Below are positions 50,485 to 59,687 of a stretch of DNA of 64,000 nt, one piece after another. Every line of letters begins with the position of its first letter. Within the stretch, counting starts at the first letter, position 1. The translations under genes were made by a program, and so were the position numbers. A model generated the notes under the pieces. The model ran no database searches, was not told the DNA's origin, and was given only the letters and a program-made list of their open reading frames with translations. The stretch comes from JAFGDI01 sp963662515 (lineage in GTDB: Bacteria > Planctomycetota > Phycisphaerae > Sedimentisphaerales > SM23-30). The DNA lies in contig OY759675.1 of the NCBI GenBank assembly GCA_963662515.1, forward strand, positions 1,488,001 to 1,552,000, given 5' to 3'.

Positions 50485-51006
50485 ATGGATAAAGCTGAAT
50501 TATCAAAATTTTATCACGACCTGAGCGTTTTTGCTCAGTCGCTGGCCTATTATTTCTTTGCCACTGTTGCAGGGCTGGCTATTATGACCGGCATGTTGGC
50601 TGAGCCGGTCGTCAGGCATTATGCCGACTCTAATGCTCTCAATATACAGCAGTTCAAAATTGACCAGCTTCGCGATAAGAGAGATCAGCAAAACGAATTA
50701 CTGCGAAGATTGGACAATGCCGAGATCGTCAAAAGGGCGGCCAAAGTAAACCTTAACTTCGTCAGCTCACCAGATGAAAAAGTTGGCCATGAAGACTTTA
50801 ACGCTCTGCTTAGTAACTGGCCGGAAATGGCCCAGGCTCTGGAACAGGTAGCTCCCAAAGAACCACAAACCGTTCAATACCCCTTCTGGTATAATTACTT
50901 CCAGTTCCTCGCCGATAACAAAGGCGAAAGAATGGCCCTCCTGGCTTTTGGTGCCTGCCTGATAGTAATAAGCCTGACCTGCTTCGGCTCCAAAAAATAC
51001 TGCTGA
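50485..51006 (+). CDS. Two-helix membrane protein with a FtsB/DivIC-like coiled coil
   Basis: A 173-residue protein. A membrane helix at about residues 18-38 (AYYFFATVAGLAIMTGMLA), a coiled-coil stretch (FKIDQLRDKRDQQNELLRRLDNAEIVKRAAKVNLNFVSSPDE) and a second membrane helix near the C-terminus (MALLAFGACLIVISLTCF) are visible. The N-E-I-V-K-R-A-A sequence after the coiled coil recalls the DPExIExxAREELG pattern of septum formation initiators FtsB and DivIC, but the second helix is not typical. The role in division is only a suggestion. A terminator closes the operon that begins with the STAS genes. Confidence 0.6.
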   Translation: MDKAELSKFYHDLSVFAQSLAYYFFATVAGLAIMTGMLAEPVVRHYADSNALNIQQFKIDQLRDKRDQQNELLRRLDNAEIVKRAAKVNLNFVSSPDEKVGHEDFNALLSNWPEMAQALEQVAPKEPQTVQYPFWYNYFQFLADNKGERMALLAFGACLIVISLTCFGSKKYC

Positions 51007-51064
51007 TTTTCCGACCTTCCAGTCTAAACTTCAAATTTTACTATTGATCTATATATAAGCAAAC

Positions 51065-51104
51065 AGCCGGTCAGTACTCTTTGTGGCACTGACCGGCTTT
51101 TACT
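51065..51104 (+). terminator. Rho-independent terminator of the STAS-amidase operon
   Basis: AGCCGGTCAGT (51065-51075) pairs perfectly with ACTGACCGGCT (51088-51098) around a 12-nt loop, followed by TTTTACTTTTT. Confidence 0.85.
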
Positions 51105-51137
51105 TTTTACTTTTAACCTTTTAACCTTTTTACCTTT

Positions 51138-52790
51138 TTACTGGTTAAGCATATCCTTCAAGTCAGCCTGCACATCGCCTGTGGGTTTTATGCCGAAGTT
51201 TTCTACCAGTACATTTAGTACAGCAGGTGTTACAAAAGCCGGTAATGTTGGTCCTAAACGCATGTTCTTTATACCCAGGTGCAGCAGGGTCAGCAGAACG
51301 CAGACAGCCTTCTGCTCATACCAGCTCAATACTATGCTCAGCGGCAGGTCGTTAACGCCGCAGTTGAAAGCACCGGCCAGGGCGACAGCGATCTGGATAG
51401 CGGAATAAGAGTCATTACACTGGCCAATATCCAGCAAGCGAGGAATACCACCGATATCGCCAAATTCCAGCTTATTGAAGCGATACTTACCGCAAGCCAG
51501 GGTCAGGATAACACAATCCTGGGGAATGGCTTCAGCCAGTTCTGTGTAGTAATTGCGGCCCGGCTTTGCGCCATCGCAACCGCCGATAAGGAAGAAATGC
51601 TTGATCTGGCCGGCCTTAACCGCATCTATAACTGTGCCGGCTACGCTCATTACTGCATTATGGGCAAAACCAATGGTAATGGTCTTTTCAAGGGCAGTTT
51701 CGGCAAAGCCATCAGCAGCCAGAGCCGCCTCGATCACCGGGCTGAAGTCTTTATCGTCGCCAATGTGTTCGACGCCGGGCCAGGCTACCAGCCCTGTAGT
51801 AAATATCCGGCCTATATAGCTATCTGCCGGTTTCTGAATACAGTTGGTTGTCATGAGTATTGCACCGGGGAATGCGGCAAATTCCTTCTGCTGGTCTTGC
51901 CAGGCGCCGCCATAATTACCTACCAGATGCTTATATTTCTTTAACCCTGGATATGCCAGGCAGGGCAGCATTTCGCCGTGGGTATAAATATTTATACCTT
52001 TGCCCTGTGTCTGCTGGCAGAGCAGGTCTAGGTCTTTCAGGTCGTGGCCTGAAACCAGAATGGCTTTTCCTTTTACCGGAGTAACTTTTACTACGGTTGG
52101 TTCTGGATTGCCGTATGTGCCGGTATTGGCCTTATCCAGCATCTCCATTACATGCAGATTAACTTCACCAACTTTAAGTGCCATAGCTACCAGCTTATTC
52201 ACATCTCTGCCGTCAGCGGTAGTCAGGAAGTTAAGAGCCTCAATGAAAAAGCCCGGCACTGCATCATTCTCAACACCCAGCACCATTGCATGGTCTGCAT
52301 AAGCTGCTGTGCCCTTTAAGCCATAGGTTATCAGCTCCTGCAAGCCGGTAATATCAGGTCCCAGATCGCTCAGTTTTTTCGCTATACCGATAGCTGCTGA
52401 TTCCTTTATCATTTCCTCACGCGTCTGTGGAAACTTCCAGTTATCTAATTCAGCTATCTTTTCTGGTGTCTGTCCCATTTCTTTGCATATATGCTCATAC
52501 ATAGCCTTCGCATCGGCTATCATGCCTTCACCCCATCTTATTATTTCTTCAATGCGATTGGGGTCAAAGTTTACATTAGTCACTGTGGTAAATAATGCTT
52601 CTATGACAAATCGGTCAACATTTTCATTTTTAACTCCCAATAATCTTGCTCTGTGGGCATACATCGATACTGCTTTGCTCACATATACCAGCAGGTCCTG
52701 AAGATCTGAAGTTTCCGGTGTCTTACCGCATACACCACTTATTGTACAGCCAGTCCCCTTGGCCGTTTGTTCACATTGATAACATAGCAT
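51138..52790 (-). CDS. hcp: Hybrid cluster protein (hydroxylamine reductase/NO reductase)
   Basis: A 550-residue iron-sulfur protein. The N-terminal cysteines C3, C6, C15 and C21 have the CX2CX8CX5C spacing of the class I/III proteins that bind a [4Fe-4S] cluster, rather than the [2Fe-2S] spacing of E. coli. Ligands of the hybrid 4Fe-2S-2O cluster lie further on, in MLGVENDAVPG, GHDLKDLDLLCQQTQGKGINIYTHGEMLPCL, LTLACGKYRFN, IGQCNDSYSA. Hcp reduces NO or hydroxylamine and takes part in protein nitrosylation. AAAGG precedes the start. The Rrf2-type gene just upstream on the same strand is probably its regulator. Confidence 0.96.
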   Translation of the reverse strand: MLCYQCEQTAKGTGCTISGVCGKTPETSDLQDLLVYVSKAVSMYAHRARLLGVKNENVDRFVIEALFTTVTNVNFDPNRIEEIIRWGEGMIADAKAMYEHICKEMGQTPEKIAELDNWKFPQTREEMIKESAAIGIAKKLSDLGPDITGLQELITYGLKGTAAYADHAMVLGVENDAVPGFFIEALNFLTTADGRDVNKLVAMALKVGEVNLHVMEMLDKANTGTYGNPEPTVVKVTPVKGKAILVSGHDLKDLDLLCQQTQGKGINIYTHGEMLPCLAYPGLKKYKHLVGNYGGAWQDQQKEFAAFPGAILMTTNCIQKPADSYIGRIFTTGLVAWPGVEHIGDDKDFSPVIEAALAADGFAETALEKTITIGFAHNAVMSVAGTVIDAVKAGQIKHFFLIGGCDGAKPGRNYYTELAEAIPQDCVILTLACGKYRFNKLEFGDIGGIPRLLDIGQCNDSYSAIQIAVALAGAFNCGVNDLPLSIVLSWYEQKAVCVLLTLLHLGIKNMRLGPTLPAFVTPAVLNVLVENFGIKPTGDVQADLKDMLNQ

Positions 52791-52897
52791 AATAATTGCC
52801 TTTCCCTAATTAGATATACGGTTCAAATAAACCCATTTTCCATTTACTGACCTGTATCTCATATGTACAACAGATCATTCACTACTATTTCTTTTGA

Positions 52898-53314
52898 TTA
52901 CTTCATTTTATCTGTCATATTCAGGTCACTTAGCTTTTTATCTGACAGGTGAAATACGATCTCTTTTTGTAATGCTGCCAGATGGCCACTTACCGGACAA
53001 CGACTTTTTAGCGGGCAGCTAAAGCCAGGCAATAAACACTGATTCAGTCTTACCTTACCCTGTATTGCTTCTATTACCTCTATAAATGAGATCTCATTGG
53101 GTGATCGATTCAGTTCATAGCCGCCTCTGGGGCCCTGAGTGCTTTTAACCAGCGAGGCCTTGCTTAACTGCTGCAATAACTTACGCGCCAGCTCATAGGG
53201 CACAAAATTATCCTCGGCCAGTTTACGCACAGACACCGGCATCTTACCATAACTTACCGTTAAGGCAGATACTAGCCTGAAAGCATAGTCTGTGTTTTTT
53301 CTGATGATATCCAT
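52898..53314 (-). CDS. Rrf2 family iron-sulfur transcriptional regulator
   Basis: A 138-residue regulator. The winged helix is at residues 1-75 (DYAFRLVSALTVSYG, then VSVRKLAEDNFVPYELARKLLQQLSKASLV and the wing GPRGGYELNR). Three cysteines, C93, C100 and C106, lie in LNQCLLPGFSCPLKSRCP with the C-x6-C-x5-C spacing close to that of NsrR and IscR, which bind an Fe-S cluster sensitive to NO or O2. The gene is 107 bp upstream of hcp on the same strand, so regulation of hcp by nitrosative stress is likely (inference). An AT-rich region with ATCTCATA-type boxes surrounds both genes. Confidence 0.92.
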   Translation of the reverse strand: MDIIRKNTDYAFRLVSALTVSYGKMPVSVRKLAEDNFVPYELARKLLQQLSKASLVKSTQGPRGGYELNRSPNEISFIEVIEAIQGKVRLNQCLLPGFSCPLKSRCPVSGHLAALQKEIVFHLSDKKLSDLNMTDKMK

Positions 53315-53493
53315 TCTAATTCTTGTATCTTACTATTATATAGGACTACTTTAATCTCATAAGCCATTAAAAAATAATTGTTATTTTATAACTTCTATAA
53401 TGGGATAATATCAGTCTCATTTAGGTATGTCAAATTTCTCAGGAGAAAAAAACAAAAAAAATAATTAATTATTTTGAGAATAACATAATGGCT

Positions 53494-53722
53494 TTAATTT
53501 GAGACAGTTATAGTATTTATGAAATTGAAGTATATTAGGGAAGAAATAGCTGCAAATATGAGATAAACTGCAAAAACCTTTAATTTGGCATTTTTAACCA
53601 CCCACATTAGTAGGCTCAGTGCCAGAAAACCAGTTATGCCGCTTGCCGCACTCCCGGCGATTACCGGACCCCATGGCAGTTTGGCATTTTCATTAGCAAA
53701 GAATGAACTTAATAATTCTAAT
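53494..53722 (-). pseudogene. C-terminal remnant of a second uppP-like gene
   Basis: Reading leftward, about 75 codons encode a diverged copy of the UppP C-terminus (LELLSSFFANENAKLPWGP, then the shared block, then KVFAVYLIFAAISSLIYFNF and a stop at 53494-53496). The frame is stopped just upstream by TGA. Positions 53582-53678 (97 bp) are identical to 54678-54774 in intact uppP, while sequence on both sides is clearly diverged but homologous at protein level. The rest of this gene is missing. The zeta-like gene pair lies between the two. Confidence 0.85.
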
Positions 53723-53813
53723 CGTCCACGGTTTCAGTGGGGGAGGGGAAAAGGGTTCAATACAGCACATTAGAAGGTCTCGCACCTTTAGTAGCTAGCA
53801 GATTCCAGGTCCC

Positions 53814-53999
53814 CTATTTGCTTTCATTATCTTTGAGCATTTGCAATGCCTGAGATGCTGGGATTCTGCAGGTTTTGCCATCTATCTGGATAACGACATG
53901 ATAGCCAAGTTTGGCTTTTCTCTCGTATTCGTCTCTGACGGCTCTGCGTAAGCAGTCCAGAGCATCCTGCCCCATTTTACTCATAGGTTTATCTTGCAT
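53814..53999 (-). CDS. Small partner protein of the zeta-like kinase
   Basis: A 61-residue protein whose start overlaps the zeta-like gene by 11 bp. RRAVRDEYERKAKLGYHVVIQIDGKTCRIPASQALQML is rich in helix formers and contains VVIQIDGK, the counterpart of the VxxWRDGKV stretch I recall for small proteins found with this kinase family. Such pairs are thought to be toxin-antitoxin systems, with this as the antitoxin; I infer the role from the pairing only. No signal or membrane segment. Confidence 0.6.
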   Translation of the reverse strand: MQDKPMSKMGQDALDCLRRAVRDEYERKAKLGYHVVIQIDGKTCRIPASQALQMLKDNESK

Positions 54000-54576
54000 C
54001 GCAACCTCTTATTTTATTGTAAATAATAACATTCTTTACATCAATTGCAGTACCTGTCTGCTCAAACACGGGGACGGGCACTGAATCAGTATTGTCATAA
54101 CAAAACACCCTGTCACAAAGTGCAGAGTACACATGCCAGAAGTTATACATTATTCTCGGATAGCGACGATATATTGTTTCTACTGGTATGTCATGTCCGC
54201 CTTCAGTAACACGCTGGATGACCCTGTTTCGGGAAAAATCAGCATCCGGTATCCACAAAAAAAACATGACTATTTGCCAACCATCTTTTTTGAGTTGGCG
54301 AATAAGTTTGATATAGCTGCGACCTGCCAGAGTAGTTTCCAATGCAAAATCAACTCGCCTGGCAATATTTTTATTTACTTCACTCAGGAATATTTTACCG
54401 GCATCAAACTGGACCGAGGATAAATCAAGAGGAGATAAACCATAAGCGATCATGTCAGCATTTACAAAGTTTCTGCAATTAACTATCTCCGGCAGATACC
54501 TCAAGGCAAATGTGGTTTTGCCTGCGCCATTTGGACCGGCAACAATATAACAAGTTGGTTTTTCATTCATATTCAT
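53989..54576 (-). CDS. Zeta toxin-like P-loop kinase
   Basis: A 195-residue P-loop protein. Walker A is AGPNGAGKTT near residue 11, NADMIAYGLSP follows with the Asp corresponding to the catalytic base region of zeta toxins, ALETTLAGRSY carries the Glu near residue 73, and WIPDADFSRNRVIQRVTEGGHDIP provides the Arg-rich lid. True zeta toxins phosphorylate UDP-N-acetylglucosamine and poison peptidoglycan synthesis. Start ATG 54576 (MNMNEKPTC) is chosen since the longer frame would run into uppP. It precedes the small partner gene and sits between intact uppP and the uppP remnant, suggesting recent arrival. Confidence 0.82.
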   Translation of the reverse strand: MNMNEKPTCYIVAGPNGAGKTTFALRYLPEIVNCRNFVNADMIAYGLSPLDLSSVQFDAGKIFLSEVNKNIARRVDFALETTLAGRSYIKLIRQLKKDGWQIVMFFLWIPDADFSRNRVIQRVTEGGHDIPVETIYRRYPRIMYNFWHVYSALCDRVFCYDNTDSVPVPVFEQTGTAIDVKNVIIYNKIRGCDAR

Positions 54577-54604
54577 ATAAATTATTTTACAACAACTGCT
54601 GACA

Positions 54605-55453
54605 TCAATTATTACCAATGTTGAAATATACCAGACTGGCTATGGCGGCTACTATCAGGTATATGGCGAATATTTTCAATTTGGCATTTTTAACCACCCA
54701 CATTAGTAGGCTCAGTGCCAGAAAACCAGTTATGCCGCTTGCCGCACTCCCGGCGATTACCGGACCCCATGGCATACTGGCATTTGCCTGACTGAAGAAA
54801 TCTATACTTTCGATCAAAGTTGCACCCAAAATAGCAATTACTCCGATCAAAAAGCTGAATTCGCCGGCCCAGCGACGGTGGAGGCCCAGCAACAGGCAGG
54901 CGCAAATCGTAGAGCCGCTACGCGAAATGCCCGGCAAGATCGCAATTCCCTGGGCCAGTCCTATGAGCAGGGCACACATTACCGTAAAATCCTTTATCTT
55001 CCTGCTATGTCCTTTTTTAAGATCAGTAATAAAAAGTACGCAAGCGGTTATCAGCCAGCAGCAAGAGACATAATTAGGGTTTTCAAAAGCCGACTCTATG
55101 GTCTTTTTGCAGATAACATATACTACCCCAGTGGCAAAAGTTGATGTCAGGGCCAGAATAGCAAATCGCCATGCCGGACTTTTGCTTATTAGTGTCCTCG
55201 GCTCGCATAGCCTGCCAGAGTCTCGTAATAAGCCGCCAGCAAACTTATGCACACTTTTTCTATAAAAATATAATATCGAGGCGACTGTTCCGACATGCAC
55301 TGCCAGATCAAAAAGCATCATATCAGCCGATTCCGGGTTAAATTCCGCCAGATGCTGGAACATCACCAGATGTCCGCTTGACGATACTGGTAAAAACTCA
55401 GTCAGGCCTTGCAATATGCCCATCATTATTGCAGATAAATATGACAAATCCAT
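54605..55453 (-). CDS. uppP: Undecaprenyl-diphosphatase (UppP/BacA)
   Basis: A 282-residue polytopic membrane enzyme that dephosphorylates undecaprenyl pyrophosphate so the lipid carrier can be reused for peptidoglycan; high amounts confer bacitracin resistance. The two active-site motifs are visible: GILQGLTEFLPVSSSGHLV at residues 13-31 and PGISRSGSTICACLLLGLHRRWAG near residue 173. About eight membrane helices are predicted. AGAGGAAG supports the start. It is the intact copy; the 3' end contains the 97-bp block repeated in the remnant at 53582-53678. The zeta-like gene follows 28 bp downstream. Confidence 0.96.
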   Translation of the reverse strand: MDLSYLSAIMMGILQGLTEFLPVSSSGHLVMFQHLAEFNPESADMMLFDLAVHVGTVASILYFYRKSVHKFAGGLLRDSGRLCEPRTLISKSPAWRFAILALTSTFATGVVYVICKKTIESAFENPNYVSCCWLITACVLFITDLKKGHSRKIKDFTVMCALLIGLAQGIAILPGISRSGSTICACLLLGLHRRWAGEFSFLIGVIAILGATLIESIDFFSQANASMPWGPVIAGSAASGITGFLALSLLMWVVKNAKLKIFAIYLIVAAIASLVYFNIGNN

Positions 55454-55520
55454 TTGATCTTCCTCTCAACAGGCTTACATTGCACAACTAACTCACCAGT
55501 TACCACTGGTGGGGCCAGGG

Positions 55521-58184
55521 TCAGCCAACGACAATGTTTATCAGTTTCTTCTGGATCACAATTATCTTCCGAATACTCTTGCCTTCCAGATGCTTTTGTA
55601 CCTTTTCGCTTTCTCGGGCGATTTGGGTAATAGCATTATCGTCTGAATCTGCCGGTACAATTAGTTTATCGCGAACTTTGCCGTTTATCTGAATAACCAG
55701 CTCTATTTCCGGAGACTCCAGCTTTGCAGCATCAAACGACGGCCAGGGTTCGTAGGCTAAGGTATTGGTATGGCCAAGTCTGGTCCACATCTCTTCGGCC
55801 TGATGCGGGGCAAATGGAGCCAGCAACAGGATAAAAGCCTCTATTGCCGTTTTATTTCGTTTGTCCAGCTTGCCAAACTCATTGACAAAAACCATCATCT
55901 GGCTGATCGCGGTATTAAAGCCAAAGCTCTCAATGTCGCAGCCGACTTTTTTAATAGTCTGGTGTAATAATCTTTCTGAAGCCTCGTTCAGCGGCTCATT
56001 ACAGATAGAGCTGTGCAATTTGCCTGTTTCTTCATCAACGACCAGACGCCATGCTCGTTGCAAAAATCTATAAACACCTTCAACGCCATTCATATTCCAG
56101 GGTTTATTGGCCTCAAGCGGTCCCATGAACATCTCATACAGACGCATTGAGTCGGCCCCGTATTTATTGATAACATCGTCTGGATTAACTACATTTTTCA
56201 GTGACTTGCTCATCTTGGCAACGAACTCGGTTAATTCCTCGCCTGTTTCCTTATGATAGAACTTGCCTGCTTTGGATTCTACCAGATCATTTTCGATCAG
56301 GCGACCCTCGGCTGTTTTATAGCTAAGGCCCAAAATCATGCCCTGGTTTACCAGCTTCTGGAAAGGTTCGGCAGTTGATACTATCCCCAGGTCAAAGAGT
56401 ACTTTATGCCAGAACCTGGAATAGAGCAGGTGCAGCACCGCATGTTCGGCGCCGCCAATATAAAGGTCAACCGGCATCCAGTAATTTTCTTTTGATGGGT
56501 CAAAGGCCGCCTGTTCATTGCGGGCATCGATATATCTCAGGTAATACCAGCAACTGCCTGCCCACTGCGGCATGGTATTAGTTTCACGACGATATTTTTT
56601 GCCATCTTTCTCAAAGTAGAGCCATTGCTTACAATTAGCCAGTGGAGATTCACCATCGCTGCTGGGCTTGAAATTATCAGTTTCTGGCAGCAGGACCGGC
56701 AATTCGCTCTCATCTATTGCTACTATTTCACCATCTTCTCCATGTGCGATCGGGAACGGTTCGCCCCAATAACGCTGGCGACTGAACAGCCAATCACGGA
56801 GCTTGTAGTTGATCGACTTACAGCCTAAACCATTTTCTTCCAGCCAATTGGTTATCTGCTCTTTGAACTGGGCTGTAGGCAGACCAGTGTATTCACCGGA
56901 ATTTATCGCTATGCCGGGCTCTGTAAAGCAGCCGTCAAATTCGCTGCCATCGGTAGGAGCTACTACTTTAATTATCGGCAGGCTGAACTTCACGGCAAAT
57001 TCATAGTCCCTGTCATCATGGCCCGGCACACACATGATCGCTCCAGTTCCATAACTGGCCAATACATAATCGCTTATCCATACCGGTACCTTATTGCCGT
57101 TGACCGGATTGATCGCATAGGCTCCAGTAAATACGCCGGTTTTATCCTTTGCCAGCTCAGTGCGGTCCATATCGCTCTTGAGTGATGCCTGCTGCTTGTA
57201 TTGCTCTACCTCAAATCGCTGCTGGTCACTGCATATTTTGTCAACCAGCGGATGTTCCGGCGCCAGTACCATATAGGTTGCACCATAGAGCGTATCAGGT
57301 CTGGTCGTAAAAACCCGTATGGTGTAATGTTCATGTTCAAACATTTCTTTGGTGCTGTCATACCAAACCTTGAAATCTACCTCAGCTCCAATACTTTTCC
57401 CGATCCAGTCGCTTTGCAGTTTCTTTATACCATAGGCCCAATCCAACCCATCAAGGTCAGCCAGCAATCTTTCAGCATAGCTGGTTATTCTCAACATCCA
57501 CTGACGCATTGGCTTTCTTACTACCGGGTGGCCGCCTCGTTCACTTACTCCGCCGATCACCTCTTCGTTTGCCAGTACCGTCCCTAATGCCGGACACCAG
57601 TTAACAGGTGTTTCTGCCTCATAAGCTAATCGCTTGCTATCTATATATTCGCGGCGTGCCTTGCCTGTCATTTCTTCTGGTACAGACAGTTCACTTATCG
57701 GGCGAGCCTTTCCCTGTTCACGATCATACCAACTGTTATATAATTTTAAGAATATCCATTGTGTCCACTTGTAATATCCTACATCGGTGGTATTTATCTC
57801 CCGATCCCAGTCATAGCTGAATCCCAGAGCCTTGATCTGTTCGCGAATATTGCTGATATTCTTTTCGGTTGTTATTGCCGGGTGAGTGCCGGTCTTTACC
57901 GCATATTGCTCAGCCGGCAAACCAAAGGCATCATAACCCATCGGGTGTAAAACATTAAAACCTTTCATGCGTTTATAACGAGATACAATATCACTGGCGG
58001 TATATCCCTCTGGGTGTCCTACATGCAGGCCATTGCCAGATGGATAAGGGAACATATCCAAAACATAGTATTTAGGTTTACTAAAGTCGTCCAGAGTTTT
58101 AAATGTCTTATTAGACTCCCAGTATTTTTGCCATTTCTTCTCGGTTGCTATATGTTCGTAAACACCTAACTTGTTTTCTGTCAT
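55521..58184 (-). CDS. leuS: Leucyl-tRNA synthetase
   Basis: An 887-residue class I aminoacyl-tRNA synthetase. The HIGH motif region is YPSGNGLHVGHPEGY near residue 42, the editing domain (about 220-420) has the sequence FTTRPDTLYGATYMVLAPEHPLV, and the KMSKS loop is AKMSKSLKNVVNPD near 645. The Rossmann core, anticodon-binding helical bundle and the small C-terminal domain (IELVIQINGKVRDKLIVPADS) are complete. ATG at 58184 is chosen because AAGG lies 9 bp upstream; an earlier in-frame start exists 21 bp further. It is separated from eno by the eno terminator and is the only tRNA synthetase in the window. Confidence 0.97.
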   Translation of the reverse strand: MTENKLGVYEHIATEKKWQKYWESNKTFKTLDDFSKPKYYVLDMFPYPSGNGLHVGHPEGYTASDIVSRYKRMKGFNVLHPMGYDAFGLPAEQYAVKTGTHPAITTEKNISNIREQIKALGFSYDWDREINTTDVGYYKWTQWIFLKLYNSWYDREQGKARPISELSVPEEMTGKARREYIDSKRLAYEAETPVNWCPALGTVLANEEVIGGVSERGGHPVVRKPMRQWMLRITSYAERLLADLDGLDWAYGIKKLQSDWIGKSIGAEVDFKVWYDSTKEMFEHEHYTIRVFTTRPDTLYGATYMVLAPEHPLVDKICSDQQRFEVEQYKQQASLKSDMDRTELAKDKTGVFTGAYAINPVNGNKVPVWISDYVLASYGTGAIMCVPGHDDRDYEFAVKFSLPIIKVVAPTDGSEFDGCFTEPGIAINSGEYTGLPTAQFKEQITNWLEENGLGCKSINYKLRDWLFSRQRYWGEPFPIAHGEDGEIVAIDESELPVLLPETDNFKPSSDGESPLANCKQWLYFEKDGKKYRRETNTMPQWAGSCWYYLRYIDARNEQAAFDPSKENYWMPVDLYIGGAEHAVLHLLYSRFWHKVLFDLGIVSTAEPFQKLVNQGMILGLSYKTAEGRLIENDLVESKAGKFYHKETGEELTEFVAKMSKSLKNVVNPDDVINKYGADSMRLYEMFMGPLEANKPWNMNGVEGVYRFLQRAWRLVVDEETGKLHSSICNEPLNEASERLLHQTIKKVGCDIESFGFNTAISQMMVFVNEFGKLDKRNKTAIEAFILLLAPFAPHQAEEMWTRLGHTNTLAYEPWPSFDAAKLESPEIELVIQINGKVRDKLIVPADSDDNAITQIARESEKVQKHLEGKSIRKIIVIQKKLINIVVG

Positions 58185-58326
58185 AATGTTATACCTTATT
58201 CTCAAAAAAGCCTGCTCAGGGGCAGGGCCAGCTAATGGTCTATTTACAAAAATGCAATTCTAACCGTATCTCCTTGTAAAATCAAGCTATTCCGACAATC
58301 AAAACCTCGCAATCACATGAAATAAT

Positions 58327-58362
58327 AAAAAAGGCCGCAGCCTCGGTTGAGGAGCGGCCTTT
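58327..58362 (-). terminator. Rho-independent terminator after eno
   Basis: On the minus strand AAAGGCCGC (complement of 58354-58362) pairs with its mirror at 58330-58338, with an inner CCTC/GAGG helix, and a run of six or more T follows (complement of 58327-58332). It separates eno from leuS. Confidence 0.88.
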
Positions 58363-58394
58363 AATATTATATGTGTGCATTTGCTATAAGAATA

Positions 58395-59687
58395 TTACTT
58401 CTTATTCCAGATGCAAGAACCGTAAACAGCAGCATTGCCGAGTTCTTCTTCGATTCTCAGCAGCTGGTTATACTTGCAGATACGGTCGGTACGGCATAGA
58501 GAACCAGTCTTGATCTGGCCAGCGCCGGTAGCAACTGCGATATCAGCAATTGTAGCATCCTCAGTCTCGCCAGAACGGTGAGATATAACGGCGGTCATAC
58601 CGTTACGCTGAGCCATCTTAACAGCTTCCAGAGTCTCTGTCAGAGTGCCGATCTGGTTAACCTTGATCAGGATCGAGTTGCCGCAACCCTTTTCGATACC
58701 CATCTTCAGACGCTTGGTGTTGGTTACGAACAGGTCATCGCCAACGAGCTGGATCTTATCGCCAACCTTATCGGTAAGACTCTTCCAGCCAGCCCAGTCA
58801 TCTTCAGCCAGACCATCTTCAATAGAGCGGATCGGGTACTTGCTAACCCAATTGGCCCAGAAATCAGCCATTTCTTCAGAAGTGGCAACCTTAGATGGGT
58901 CGCTCTTGAAGAATACATAGCCGCCCTTGTCTTCTTTGTACATTTCAGAAGAAGCAGGGTCCAGAGCGATAAAGATATCTTTACCAGCTTCGTAGCCGGC
59001 AGCTTTGATCGCAGTCATGATTACTTCCAGAGCCTCTTCGTTTGTCTTGAGGTTAGGAGCAAAACCACCTTCATCACCGACGGCGGTGTTGTAGCCTTTG
59101 TCCTTCAGGACCTTCTTGAGAGCGTGGAATACTTCAGCACCCATACGCAGAGCCTCGCGGAAGCAGCAGGCTCCGAACGGCTGGATCATGAATTCCTGGA
59201 AGTCAACATTGTTATCAGCGTGTGAACCACCGTTGATGATGTTCATCATCGGAACCGGCAGAATGTTGGCATTGTTACCACCGATGTAGCGGTACAGTGG
59301 CAGACCGGCTGACTGAGCAGAAGCCTTGGCAACAGCCAGAGATACGCCCAGAATAGCGTTTGCACCCAGCTTGCCTTTATTTTCTGTGCCGTCAAGCTCG
59401 ATCATGAGCTTATCGATCTGTTCCTGGTTGCGTGGGTCAAGACCGCAAAGCTCAGGGGCGATGATCTCATTAACATTCTTTACTGCCTGAAGTGTACCTT
59501 TGCCCAGGTAGCGTTTTTTATCGCCGTCACGAAGCTCGACCGCCTCATGAATACCTGTGCTGGCACCGCTTGGAACAGCGGCCCGGCCAAAAGCGCCATC
59601 AGCCAGAGTTACATCTACTTCTACAGTCGGGTTGCCGCGGCTGTCAAGGATCTCGCGAGCCCTTACATCTACAATCTCGTTAAACAT
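58395..59687 (-). CDS. eno: Enolase (phosphopyruvate hydratase)
   Basis: A 430-residue glycolytic enzyme that interconverts 2-phosphoglycerate and phosphoenolpyruvate, with Mg ions. The N-terminal VRAREILDSRGNPTVEVDV, SGASTGIHEAVELRD, NGGSHADNNVDFQEFMI, the metal ligands in FIALDPASSEMY, SIEDGLAEDDW and LVGDDLFVTN, and the catalytic Lys/His stretch LIKVNQIGTLTE and AVISHRSGETED are all present. AAAGG precedes ATG at 59687. A TATAAT box lies at 59719-59724 on its strand with a poor -35. It is monocistronic with its own terminator. Codon usage is biased to GC-ending codons, as expected for a highly expressed gene. Confidence 0.97.
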   Translation of the reverse strand: MFNEIVDVRAREILDSRGNPTVEVDVTLADGAFGRAAVPSGASTGIHEAVELRDGDKKRYLGKGTLQAVKNVNEIIAPELCGLDPRNQEQIDKLMIELDGTENKGKLGANAILGVSLAVAKASAQSAGLPLYRYIGGNNANILPVPMMNIINGGSHADNNVDFQEFMIQPFGACCFREALRMGAEVFHALKKVLKDKGYNTAVGDEGGFAPNLKTNEEALEVIMTAIKAAGYEAGKDIFIALDPASSEMYKEDKGGYVFFKSDPSKVATSEEMADFWANWVSKYPIRSIEDGLAEDDWAGWKSLTDKVGDKIQLVGDDLFVTNTKRLKMGIEKGCGNSILIKVNQIGTLTETLEAVKMAQRNGMTAVISHRSGETEDATIADIAVATGAGQIKTGSLCRTDRICKYNQLLRIEEELGNAAVYGSCIWNKK

